NCBI GenBank assembly: GCA_023423065.1
Contig: JAFAGC010000054.1
Span: 12,975 to 76,974 of the forward strand
Length of the DNA: 64,000 bases
From: Pseudomonadota bacterium
GTDB lineage: Bacteria; Pseudomonadota; Gammaproteobacteria; Steroidobacterales; Steroidobacteraceae
Direction of reading: 5' to 3'
Below the pieces are notes generated by a model, which did not search any database, was not told the DNA's origin, and saw only the letters and a program-made list of their open reading frames with translations. Of this stretch, positions 50,872 to 59,693 are shown one piece after another. The translations under genes were made by a program, and so were the position numbers. The stretch's first letter is position 1; each line of letters opens with the position of its first letter.

Positions 50872-51573
50872 TCAGGCCGGCCTGGCCGGATCGCGGGGTA
50901 GCACCCGACCGAGGTAGTCGCGAATGTCCGCGACTTCCTGTTCGCACAGGGAGTGTGGCATCGGGTAGGCATGCCATTCGACGCGGAATCCCGTCCCTTC
51001 GAGTATGCGCCGCGACTCTTCGCCGAGCGCGATCGGTACGACCGGATCCTGCGTGCCGTGCGCCATGCAGATGGGCGTGGTGAAGTTCGCGGCGCTGCGG
51101 TCGGTGGCGAACTCGCGCGCGAGCGGTAGATAGCAGGAGAGGGCGATCACGCCCGCGAATTTCTCCGGGTGACGCGTCGCGATGTGCAGCGCCATCGCGC
51201 CACCCTGCGAGAAGCCGGCGAGCACGATGCGATTCGTGGCGACGCCGCGCGCGTTCTCCGCGCGGATCAGCGCGCCGATCTGCGCCGCCGACGCGGCGAT
51301 GCCCGCGCCGTCCTCGCGCGCGCGCCGGTCGATTGCGACGATGTCGTACCAGGCACGCATCTGGTAACCGTTGTTGATCGTGACCGGCCGCACGGGCGCG
51401 TGCGGAAAGACGAAGCGCATCGCGGGCATTCCGGATAGCGCGAGTTCGGGCACGAGCGGCTCGAAGTCGTGGCCATCGGCGCCGAGGCCGTGCATCCAGA
51501 TGATCGAGCAGACGGGATTGGCAGCGGTTTCGACGGTGACCGTCTCGAGCGGTTTCGAAGCGAAGTCGTTCAA
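50872..51573 (-). CDS. Phospholipase/carboxylesterase family alpha/beta hydrolase
   Basis: This cytoplasmic hydrolase of about 233 residues is of the EstB/YpfH-like group. The catalytic triad is visible: Ser in LAGFSQGGAMAL, Asp in AHGTQDPVVP and His in YPMPHSLCEQEV. The oxyanion region is IIWMHGLGADGHDF. TTG 51573 overlaps the stop of the PspC-domain gene (TTGA) and gives a normal N-terminus; ATG 51618 would add 15 basic residues inside the upstream gene. It is the last gene of the padR-pspC operon and converges on the kinase gene with 6 bases between stops. The substrate may be short acyl esters. Confidence 0.88.
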   Translation of the reverse strand: MNDFASKPLETVTVETAANPVCSIIWMHGLGADGHDFEPLVPELALSGMPAMRFVFPHAPVRPVTINNGYQMRAWYDIVAIDRRAREDGAGIAASAAQIGALIRAENARGVATNRIVLAGFSQGGAMALHIATRHPEKFAGVIALSCYLPLAREFATDRSAANFTTPICMAHGTQDPVVPIALGEESRRILEGTGFRVEWHAYPMPHSLCEQEVADIRDYLGRVLPRDPARPA

Positions 51574-52682
51574 GCGATCGTTTCCGAGAGCGTGGTGACG
51601 GTGAGATTGGCGGCCCACATGAGCTGGTCCATGACTTCACGCACGCCGGGGAAAACATGGTACGCGCCCCACAGCAGCAGCACCGTGCCCGCGATCCACA
51701 TGAGGCCGTGCAGTGCGCCCCAGCCCGGGTGATAGCCCTGGCTGCGGTGGCGCACGTACTTGAGGGGCGCCGACGCCGCGAAATAGATGAACGCGAGCGC
51801 GACGATGCCGACCCACAGCGGGATTCCGTGCGGCAGGCCCCAGCCGAAGATCGACTGCTGCGTGATCAGGGAGAACGTCGCGAGGATCCACGCGACGAAC
51901 ATCACCGCGCCGATGAACGCGGCGATCGGCAGCGTGATCGCCATGATGCCGTTGCTTACAGGCGGGACCTGCTGGGCCATCTGCGTGGTCGCCGCCCGCA
52001 GCTGCTCGTTCATGCCGCGGAACTGCCGGTTCAGGTACCGCTGCTGCCGGCGCCATTCGCGCCGCCAGCGGTACTTCTTTCCGAATTCCTCAAAGTTTTT
52101 TTTTGCGCGGTTGATGAGTTCTTCGGTGTTGAAGGGCATTCCGAACGCCGCGGCGCGCTCCTCGGCGGTCGTCGCGACGGGCACGATGAACATCAGCACG
52201 AAGTACACGACGAGCCACAGGCCCGAGCTGAAGATCGTGAGCAGCACGAACGCGAGGCGCACCCAGGTCACGTCGACGTTGAGGTACGCGGCGATCCCGT
52301 TGCAGACGCCGGTCCAGACCGCGCCTTCGCGGATCTGGTACAGGCGCTTGCGCGGGGGAGGCGCGAACGTCGATCCGCCCTGCGAGGCCGAGTCACCTTC
52401 GGTGGATCCCTGGGCCGCCTTTTCGTCGGCGGATTCCACCGGGCCCATTTCCGCGATGATGCGCTCCACCTCGTTCGTGTTCACGACGGTCTTGTGAGGC
52501 CCGAGCATGGCGCGGCATTTCTCGCCGATGGCCTGCTCGAGGTCCGCCATGACCTCGCTGCGGTCCGGGCTGTCCTTGAGGCGCGATTCGGCGCGAGCCA
52601 GATAGGCGCGCAACTGGTCGTAGCCCGGTTCTTCGAGTTGGTAGGAGTTTCCGTTGAGGCTGATGCTGACCACTTTCTGCAT
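51570..52682 (-). CDS. PspC-domain membrane protein
   Basis: This 370-residue protein has an N-terminal soluble part with MQKVVSISLNGNSYQLEEPGYDQLRAYL and a charged helical segment. A PspC domain follows (residues about 112-172: LYQIREGAVWTGVCNGIAAYLNVDVTWVRLAFVLLT). Further on are two or three more transmembrane helices (MAITLPIAAFIGAVMFVAWILATF, GIPLWVGIVALAFIYFAASAPL). PspC domains sense membrane stress in the phage-shock system; no pspA or pspB is nearby. A run of nine A occurs within the gene (minus strand, 52104-52096). It starts 3 bases after padR. Confidence 0.88.
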   Translation of the reverse strand: MQKVVSISLNGNSYQLEEPGYDQLRAYLARAESRLKDSPDRSEVMADLEQAIGEKCRAMLGPHKTVVNTNEVERIIAEMGPVESADEKAAQGSTEGDSASQGGSTFAPPPRKRLYQIREGAVWTGVCNGIAAYLNVDVTWVRLAFVLLTIFSSGLWLVVYFVLMFIVPVATTAEERAAAFGMPFNTEELINRAKKNFEEFGKKYRWRREWRRQQRYLNRQFRGMNEQLRAATTQMAQQVPPVSNGIMAITLPIAAFIGAVMFVAWILATFSLITQQSIFGWGLPHGIPLWVGIVALAFIYFAASAPLKYVRHRSQGYHPGWGALHGLMWIAGTVLLLWGAYHVFPGVREVMDQLMWAANLTVTTLSETIA

Positions 52683-52685
52683 GGC

Positions 52686-53012
52686 TTATTTCCCAAATTC
52701 GGCGAGAGTGCGGTTGAGGTCTTTCCAGTAATCGTCGAGCGTCGACAGCTGCGTTCGCCCCTTGGGCGTCAGCTTGTAGTACTTGCGCGGCGGGCCCGCT
52801 TCGGACTCCTGCCACTCGTAATCGACCAGCTCTTCCCGGCGCAGCTTCGAGAGCAGGGGGTACAGCGTGCCTTCCTGCGTCGCGAACTCCGTCGGCCCCA
52901 GCAACTTGAGCATGTCCGCAACGTAGACCTTGTCTGCCGCCACGATCTTGAGGATCACGAATTCGAGCAGGCCTTTGCGGATCGGGGCGAGTTTTTCGCT
53001 GATGTTGTCCAT
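52686..53012 (-). CDS. PadR-family transcriptional regulator
   Basis: This 108-residue winged-helix regulator begins with the typical PadR layout: LAPIRKGLLEFVILKIVAADKVYVADMLKLL, the recognition region TEFATQEGTLYPLLSKLRREELVDYEW, the wing GPPRKYYKLTPKGR, and a short C-terminal dimerisation helix. ATG 53012 is chosen over upstream frames because DNISEKLAPIRKG is a normal start. It leads the padR-pspC-esterase operon. A perfect palindrome 13 bases upstream overlaps its predicted -10 box, so it probably represses its own operon and responds to an unknown ligand. Confidence 0.92.
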   Translation of the reverse strand: MDNISEKLAPIRKGLLEFVILKIVAADKVYVADMLKLLGPTEFATQEGTLYPLLSKLRREELVDYEWQESEAGPPRKYYKLTPKGRTQLSTLDDYWKDLNRTLAEFGK

Positions 53013-53024
53013 GTCTTGAACAGC

Positions 53025-53068
53025 TACCTTGGGTTGGCAAGGTACTTGAGTTGGGCACGGGCCGTCAA
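53025..53068 (-). promoter_or_regulatory. padR promoter with palindromic operator
   Basis: On the minus strand TTGACG (53068-53063) and TACCTT (53044-53039) are 18 bases apart. The palindrome TACCTTG-N6-CAAGGTA (53025-53044) covers the -10 box and start region, and its left arm is the -10 box itself. This arrangement is typical of autorepression by a dimeric winged-helix regulator. Confidence 0.55.
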
Positions 53069-53097
53069 GAGGGCTGTAAACCGGGAGCCGTGTGCCG

Positions 53098-53186
53098 TAC
53101 AATCCGCGCCCTCGATGGGTGGGGGCGGACTGGTCCGCAGCACCCCCAGGTACGATGTGAAGGCCCCGTTGGGGCTTTTATTTTTT
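53098..53186 (+). ncRNA. rimP leader RNA: -10 box, hairpin and first intrinsic terminator
   Basis: TACAAT (53098-53103) with discriminator CCGCGCC predicts a start near 53110. The transcript would contain a GCGGA/TCCGC stem (53125-53138) and end at an intrinsic terminator GCCCC-GTT-GGGGC (53163-53175). TTTTATTTTTT (53176-53186) follows. A product of about 75 bases would be a short leader RNA upstream of rimP. Whether it acts only as an attenuator or also in trans is unknown. Confidence 0.5.
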
Positions 53187-53230
53187 AGACCGGCGCCCTT
53201 CTTGAAAACCGAGGAAGGCGGCGGATTTCT

Positions 53231-53256
53231 GGGGGCCCGAGAGGGCCTTTTTTATT
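53231..53256 (+). terminator. Second tandem intrinsic terminator before rimP
   Basis: GGCCC-GAGA-GGGCC (53234-53247) with a stable GNRA loop is followed by TTTTTT (53248-53253). It ends one base before the rimP ribosome-binding site (GGAGGG, 53257-53262). Expression of rimP-nusA must therefore read through, which suggests processive antitermination or NusA-dependent control. Confidence 0.75.
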
Positions 53257-53265
53257 GGAGGGCGA

Positions 53266-53733
53266 GTGGACGCGGCATTGCATGACCGTCTCATCGCCCG
53301 TTTTGAGCCGGTTTTGGGCGAGCTTGGCTTCGAACTCGTCGAACTCGAGTTCGTGCCGGGCCCTGGTGGCGGCACGTTGCGCATCTATATCGACAGGCCT
53401 CCGGAAACGGACAAGGCCATCGATGTCGACGATTGCGCGGACGTGAGCCACGTGGTGTCGGAATTGCTCGACGCGGACGATCCATTTCCAGGCAGGTATT
53501 CGCTGGAAGTGTCGTCACCGGGTCTCGATCGGATCCTGCGTACGCCCGAGCATTTCGCGCGCTACGTGGACAACCGCGTGAAGGTGGAGCTTGCGGTGCC
53601 CCGCGAGGGACGCAAGCGGTATACGGGGATGCTGCGCCGTGCGGACGGCGAGAGCATCGAGATGGATGTGGACAATTTTTCGGTGAGCATAAGGCTCGCC
53701 GAGATCAGCAGAGCGCGCTTGGCGCCGCTTTGA
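53266..53733 (+). CDS. rimP: Ribosome maturation factor RimP
   Basis: RimP assists 30S subunit assembly. The 155-residue protein shows the N-terminal domain (LIARFEPVLGELGFELVELEF, GGGTLRIYIDRP, IDVDDCADVSHVVSELLDADDPFPGRYSLEVSSPGLDR) and the C-terminal SH3-like domain (KRYTGMLRRADGESIEM). The start is GTG 53266, preceded by GGAGGG. It leads the rimP-nusA-infB-rbfA-truB-rpsO-pnp block and is preceded by two terminators. Confidence 0.96.
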   Translation: MDAALHDRLIARFEPVLGELGFELVELEFVPGPGGGTLRIYIDRPPETDKAIDVDDCADVSHVVSELLDADDPFPGRYSLEVSSPGLDRILRTPEHFARYVDNRVKVELAVPREGRKRYTGMLRRADGESIEMDVDNFSVSIRLAEISRARLAPL

Positions 53734-53841
53734 CGATGATGGTAGTTAGTAGTTTATTTGCCAAACGTACGGCGCCCGCGCTCTGGCGGGCGACGATTGA
53801 TCAGGAGCCGAAGGCTCCGCGTGTTGGCCGGAGGCCATGAA

Positions 53842-55350
53842 GTGAACAAAGAGATTCTGTTGGTCGTTGACGCCGTCTCGAACGAGAAGAGCGTCGACAA
53901 GGAAATCATCTTCGGCGCCCTCGAGGCGGCGCTGGCCTCGGCTACCCGCAAGAAACACGGCGAGGAATGGGACGTGCGCGTCCAGATCAACCGCAAGACG
54001 GGCGACTACGACACGTTCCGCCGCTGGAAGGTCTTCGCCGACGACTCGCGCGAGATCGAGGTGCCGCAGCGCGAGCTGCGTCTCGAGGACGCGCTCGACC
54101 TCGACAAGAACGCGCAGGTCGGCGGTTACGTCGAGGAGCCGATGGAGTCGGTCGCGTTCGGCCGCATCGCGGCACAGCAGGCGAAGCAGGTGATCGTGCA
54201 GAAGGTGCGCGAGGCCGAGCGTTCGCAGGTCGTCGAGGCGTACAAGGACCGCGTGGGCCAGCTCGTCTCGGGCGTGGTCAAGCGCGTCGACCGCAACGGC
54301 ATCTACGTGGATCTCGGCGGCAATGCCGAGGGCTTCGTGCCGCGCACGGACATGATTCCGCGCGAAATCGTGAAGAGCCAGGACCGCATCAAGGCCCTGC
54401 TCAAGGAAGTGAAGAGCGCGACCGAGACGCAGCGCGGACCGCTGCTGTTCCTCTCGCGCACGGACCGCAATTTCCTGATCGAGCTGTTCAAGCTCGAAGT
54501 TCCGGAAGTCGGCCAGGGCCTGATCCAGATCCTGGGCGCCGCGCGCGATCCGGGCGTGCGCGCCAAGATCGCGGTCAAGAGCCTCGAGCCGCGCGTCGAT
54601 CCCGTCGGCGCCTGCGTCGGCATGCGCGGCTCGCGCGTGCAGGCGGTCTCGAACGAGATCGCCGGCGAACGCGTGGACATCATCCCGCACGACGAGAACG
54701 CGGCGCAGTTCGTGATCAACTCGATGTCGCCGGCCGAGGTGCTCTCGATCGTCGTGGACGAAGACGCGCACAGCATGGACATCGCGGTCGCGGAGGACAA
54801 ACTGTCGCAGGCCATCGGCCGCGGCGGCCAGAACATCCGCCTCGCGAGCCAGCTCACGGGCTGGGATCTCAACGTGATGACCGAGTCCGACGCCGAGGCC
54901 AAGAGCGAGACCGAGGCCAAGACGCTGATCGAAGCCTTCATGAAGCAGCTCGACGTCGACGAGAACGTCGCGACGATCCTGGTGCAGGAAGGTTTCTCCA
55001 CCGTCGAGGAAGTTGCCTATCTACCGCAGTCGGAACTCGCCAACATCGAGGAATTCGACGACGAGATGGTCAAGGAACTGCGCAACCGCGCGCGCGACGT
55101 GCTGCTCACGCAGGCCATCGCGAGCGAGGAGACGCTCGAGGCGGGCATGCCCGCGGACGATCTGCTGCTGCTCGAGGGCATGAAGCCGGATCTCGCGCTC
55201 GCGCTGGCGCGCCGCGGCGTGCGCACGCGCGAGGATCTCGCCGACCAGGCGGTCGACGACTTGCTGGATATCGAAGGGCTGTCGGCCGATGAAGCCGGCA
55301 AGCTCATCATGAAGGCCCGCGAAATCTGGTTCGAAGCCGGGCGCGCCTGA
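53842..55350 (+). CDS. nusA: Transcription termination/antitermination factor NusA
   Basis: NusA binds RNA polymerase and modulates pausing, termination and antitermination. The 502-residue protein has the N-terminal polymerase-binding domain (NKEILLVVDAVSNEKSVDKE), S1 (VSGVVKRVDRNGIYVDLGGNAEGFV), KH1 and KH2 (GACVGMRGSRVQAVSNEIAGE; AIGRGGQNIRLASQLTGW), and two C-terminal acidic repeats (AR1/AR2) with helix-hairpin-helix character. GTG 53842 follows GGAGG. In E. coli NusA represses its own operon through leader terminators; the tandem terminators upstream of rimP fit that scheme. Confidence 0.97.
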   Translation: MNKEILLVVDAVSNEKSVDKEIIFGALEAALASATRKKHGEEWDVRVQINRKTGDYDTFRRWKVFADDSREIEVPQRELRLEDALDLDKNAQVGGYVEEPMESVAFGRIAAQQAKQVIVQKVREAERSQVVEAYKDRVGQLVSGVVKRVDRNGIYVDLGGNAEGFVPRTDMIPREIVKSQDRIKALLKEVKSATETQRGPLLFLSRTDRNFLIELFKLEVPEVGQGLIQILGAARDPGVRAKIAVKSLEPRVDPVGACVGMRGSRVQAVSNEIAGERVDIIPHDENAAQFVINSMSPAEVLSIVVDEDAHSMDIAVAEDKLSQAIGRGGQNIRLASQLTGWDLNVMTESDAEAKSETEAKTLIEAFMKQLDVDENVATILVQEGFSTVEEVAYLPQSELANIEEFDDEMVKELRNRARDVLLTQAIASEETLEAGMPADDLLLLEGMKPDLALALARRGVRTREDLADQAVDDLLDIEGLSADEAGKLIMKAREIWFEAGRA

Positions 55351-55359
55351 GGAGACTGA

Positions 55360-57924
<2,565 letters not shown>

Positions 57925-57950
57925 CGCTGTGCGGCCAGAAAGGAACGGCC

Positions 57951-57974
57951 CATGAGTGGACCATCATGAGTGGA
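57951..57974 (+). repeat. 14-base offset duplication of the rbfA start region
   Basis: The ten bases CATGAGTGGA occur at 57951-57960 and again at 57965-57974. The first copy opens a five-codon frame (MSGPS) whose stop overlaps the rbfA ATG (TCATGA). The ribosome-binding site AAAGGA (57939-57944) is spaced for the first ATG, not the second. Confidence 0.7.
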
Positions 57975-58334
57975 AAAGGGCAGCGACTCGCCCGCATCGA
58001 GGGCGAGATGCAACGGGTCCTTTCGACCCTCGTGTCGCGTGAAGTGCGCGATCCGCGTGTCGGCAACGTGACGCTCACCGCCGTGAGCGTGACCCCCGAC
58101 ATGTCGGGCGCGCGCATCTGGTTCGTGCCGTTCGGCGATGCGCATTCGCCGGAGGAAGTCGGCGAAGGCCTGAATCGCGCCGCGGGATTCCTGCGCGGCG
58201 AAGTCGGCCGCGCGCTGCAGCTGCGGCACGCGCCGAAGCTCGAGTTCATCTACGACTCTCAGATCGAGCATGCCGACAAACTCACGCGCCTGATCGACGG
58301 CGCCGTGAAGTCGGATCAGAAAGACAATTCGTAG
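57966..58334 (+). CDS. rbfA: 30S ribosome-binding factor A
   Basis: RbfA is a KH-type protein needed for late 30S maturation and cold adaptation. The 122-residue protein shows RLARIEGEMQRVLSTLVSREVRDPRVGNVTLTAVSVTPDMSGARIWF and the C-terminal LRHAPKLEFIYDSQIEHADKLTRLID. ATG 57966 gives the family start; it lies directly behind a duplicated copy of itself that opens a five-codon minicistron, so rbfA may be translated by reinitiation. truB starts 6 bases after its stop. Confidence 0.95.
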   Translation: MSGKGQRLARIEGEMQRVLSTLVSREVRDPRVGNVTLTAVSVTPDMSGARIWFVPFGDAHSPEEVGEGLNRAAGFLRGEVGRALQLRHAPKLEFIYDSQIEHADKLTRLIDGAVKSDQKDNS

Positions 58335-58340
58335 GCCACC

Positions 58341-59237
58341 GTGCCGAACGGCATCATCCTGCTCGACAAGCCCCAGGGGCTCACGTCGAACGGCGCGTTG
58401 CAACGCATCCGCAAGGCATTCCGCGCCGAGAGCGCCGGACACGTGGGCACGCTCGATCCGATGGCCACGGGCATGTTGCCGGTGTGCCTCGACGAAGCGA
58501 CGAAGGTCATCGCCGAGATCGAAGGCGGGGCCAAGAGTTACGAATTCACGCTGGCGCTGGGACGACGCACCGACACCGGCGACGCGGAGGGGCGCGAAAT
58601 CGAGTCCCAGCCCGTTCCCGCCCTGACCCCCGAGAAAATCGAAGCCGCCCTCAGGGAATTCACGGGCGTCCAGAAGCAGGTGCCGCCGATGTATTCGGCC
58701 CTCAAGCGCGAGGGCCGCCCGCTGTACGAGCTGGCGCGGCAGGGCGTGGAAGTCGAGCGCGCCGCGCGCACGATCGAAATCCGCCGCTTCGAGCTCGTCG
58801 CGGCGCGCCCGGACGCGCTCGACCTGACGTGCGACTGCGCCAAGGGGACGTACATCCGGGTCCTGGGCGAGGATCTGGCGCGTCGGCTCGGTACGTGCGG
58901 CCACCTCACCCGGCTGCGCCGGACGTGGGTCGAACCCTTTCGTGGCATGGGCATGGTGTCCCTGGAGGAGGCGCTCGCCGGGAGTAAGGCACAGCCGCAG
59001 CCAGGCTGGTTCCTGCGCCCGGACGCCGCGCTCGGGCACCTGGAGGCAGCGACATTCGATGCCGAAGGGGTGGCGCGCCTGCGGCATGGGCAATCGGCCC
59101 GGAGCCTCGGCGATTCGCCAGGAGGCGCTCGTCGCGTGCGTCTTTACGGCCCCGGAGAGGAGTTTCTGGGGCTCGGTGAGGTTCTGCCCGACGGACGGCT
59201 GCAGCCTAGACGACTGCTGCAGCAGCCGGGTGCGTAA
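58341..59237 (+). CDS. truB: tRNA pseudouridine-55 synthase
   Basis: TruB makes pseudouridine 55 in the T loop of tRNAs. The 298-residue protein shows the catalytic GTLDPMATGMLPV with the essential Asp, plus GIILLDKPQGLTSN, KSYEFTLALGRRTDTGD, VPPMYSALKREGRPLYELARQG and GTYIRVLGEDLARRLG. A C-terminal PUA-like domain follows. The start is GTG 58341, close behind rbfA. Its order after infB-rbfA is universal in this group. Confidence 0.97.
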   Translation: MPNGIILLDKPQGLTSNGALQRIRKAFRAESAGHVGTLDPMATGMLPVCLDEATKVIAEIEGGAKSYEFTLALGRRTDTGDAEGREIESQPVPALTPEKIEAALREFTGVQKQVPPMYSALKREGRPLYELARQGVEVERAARTIEIRRFELVAARPDALDLTCDCAKGTYIRVLGEDLARRLGTCGHLTRLRRTWVEPFRGMGMVSLEEALAGSKAQPQPGWFLRPDAALGHLEAATFDAEGVARLRHGQSARSLGDSPGGARRVRLYGPGEEFLGLGEVLPDGRLQPRRLLQQPGA

Positions 59238-59263
59238 GCCTATGCTTCCCGGCATCTTTTCGA

Positions 59264-59269
59264 TAGAAT
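59264..59269 (+). promoter_or_regulatory. -10 element of rpsO
   Basis: TAGAAT followed by the discriminator TCGCGCCCG lies 53 bases before the rpsO start. No good -35 is visible. The same -10 plus CGCGCC arrangement occurs before tRNA-fMet and the rimP leader. Confidence 0.45.
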
Positions 59270-59321
59270 TCGCGCCCGCAAAAACAGGCACAAATTTTAC
59301 GTTTTCAAGGAATCAAATCTG

Positions 59322-59591
59322 ATGTCTCTTGCCACTGAAAAGAAGACCGGCGTCGTCACGCAGTTCCAGCGTGCAGCCAACGATACCGGCTCGCCGGAAG
59401 TCCAGATCGCATTGCTCTCCGAGCGCATCAACGGACTGGGCGAACACTTCGGCGCGCACAAGCGCGACCATGCCTCGCGCCGCGGGCTCGTGAAGCTCGT
59501 GAACCAGCGCCGCAAACTCCTCGATTACTTGAAGGCGACGAAGCCCGCGAAGTATCAGGAGGTCGTCGAGCGCCTGGGACTCCGGCGCTAA
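59322..59591 (+). CDS. rpsO: 30S ribosomal protein S15
   Basis: This 89-residue primary-binding protein of the 30S platform organises the 16S central domain. Family pattern: TGSPEVQIALLSERINGLGEHF, HKRDHASRRGLVKLVNQRRKLLDYLK, YQEVVERLGLRR. Length is exactly the family norm. It has its own promoter upstream and a strong terminator-like hairpin downstream, so it can be expressed apart from truB and pnp. Confidence 0.98.
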   Translation: MSLATEKKTGVVTQFQRAANDTGSPEVQIALLSERINGLGEHFGAHKRDHASRRGLVKLVNQRRKLLDYLKATKPAKYQEVVERLGLRR

Positions 59592-59606
59592 CACCGCAGA
59601 ACACGA

Positions 59607-59631
59607 GGCCGCGCACCCGCGCGGCCTTTTT
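59607..59631 (+). terminator. Intrinsic terminator between rpsO and pnp
   Basis: GGCCGCGC (59607-59614) pairs perfectly with GCGCGGCC (59619-59626) around ACCC, and TTTTT follows. It ends 62 bases before the pnp start, the place where E. coli has a partial terminator and RNase III processing. Confidence 0.8.
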
Positions 59632-59693
59632 CGTATTTCCCAAGTAAATCCAAATCTCAGGGGCGGGTTTGCCCCACGTAAGGAACTCGAAGC

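Noticed and set aside
53104..53160. Small signal-recognition-particle (4.5S) RNA upstream of rimP
   Set aside because: The conserved 4.5S core (GGTC...GGAAGGAAGCAGCC) is not present; only ordinary stems and terminators are seen.
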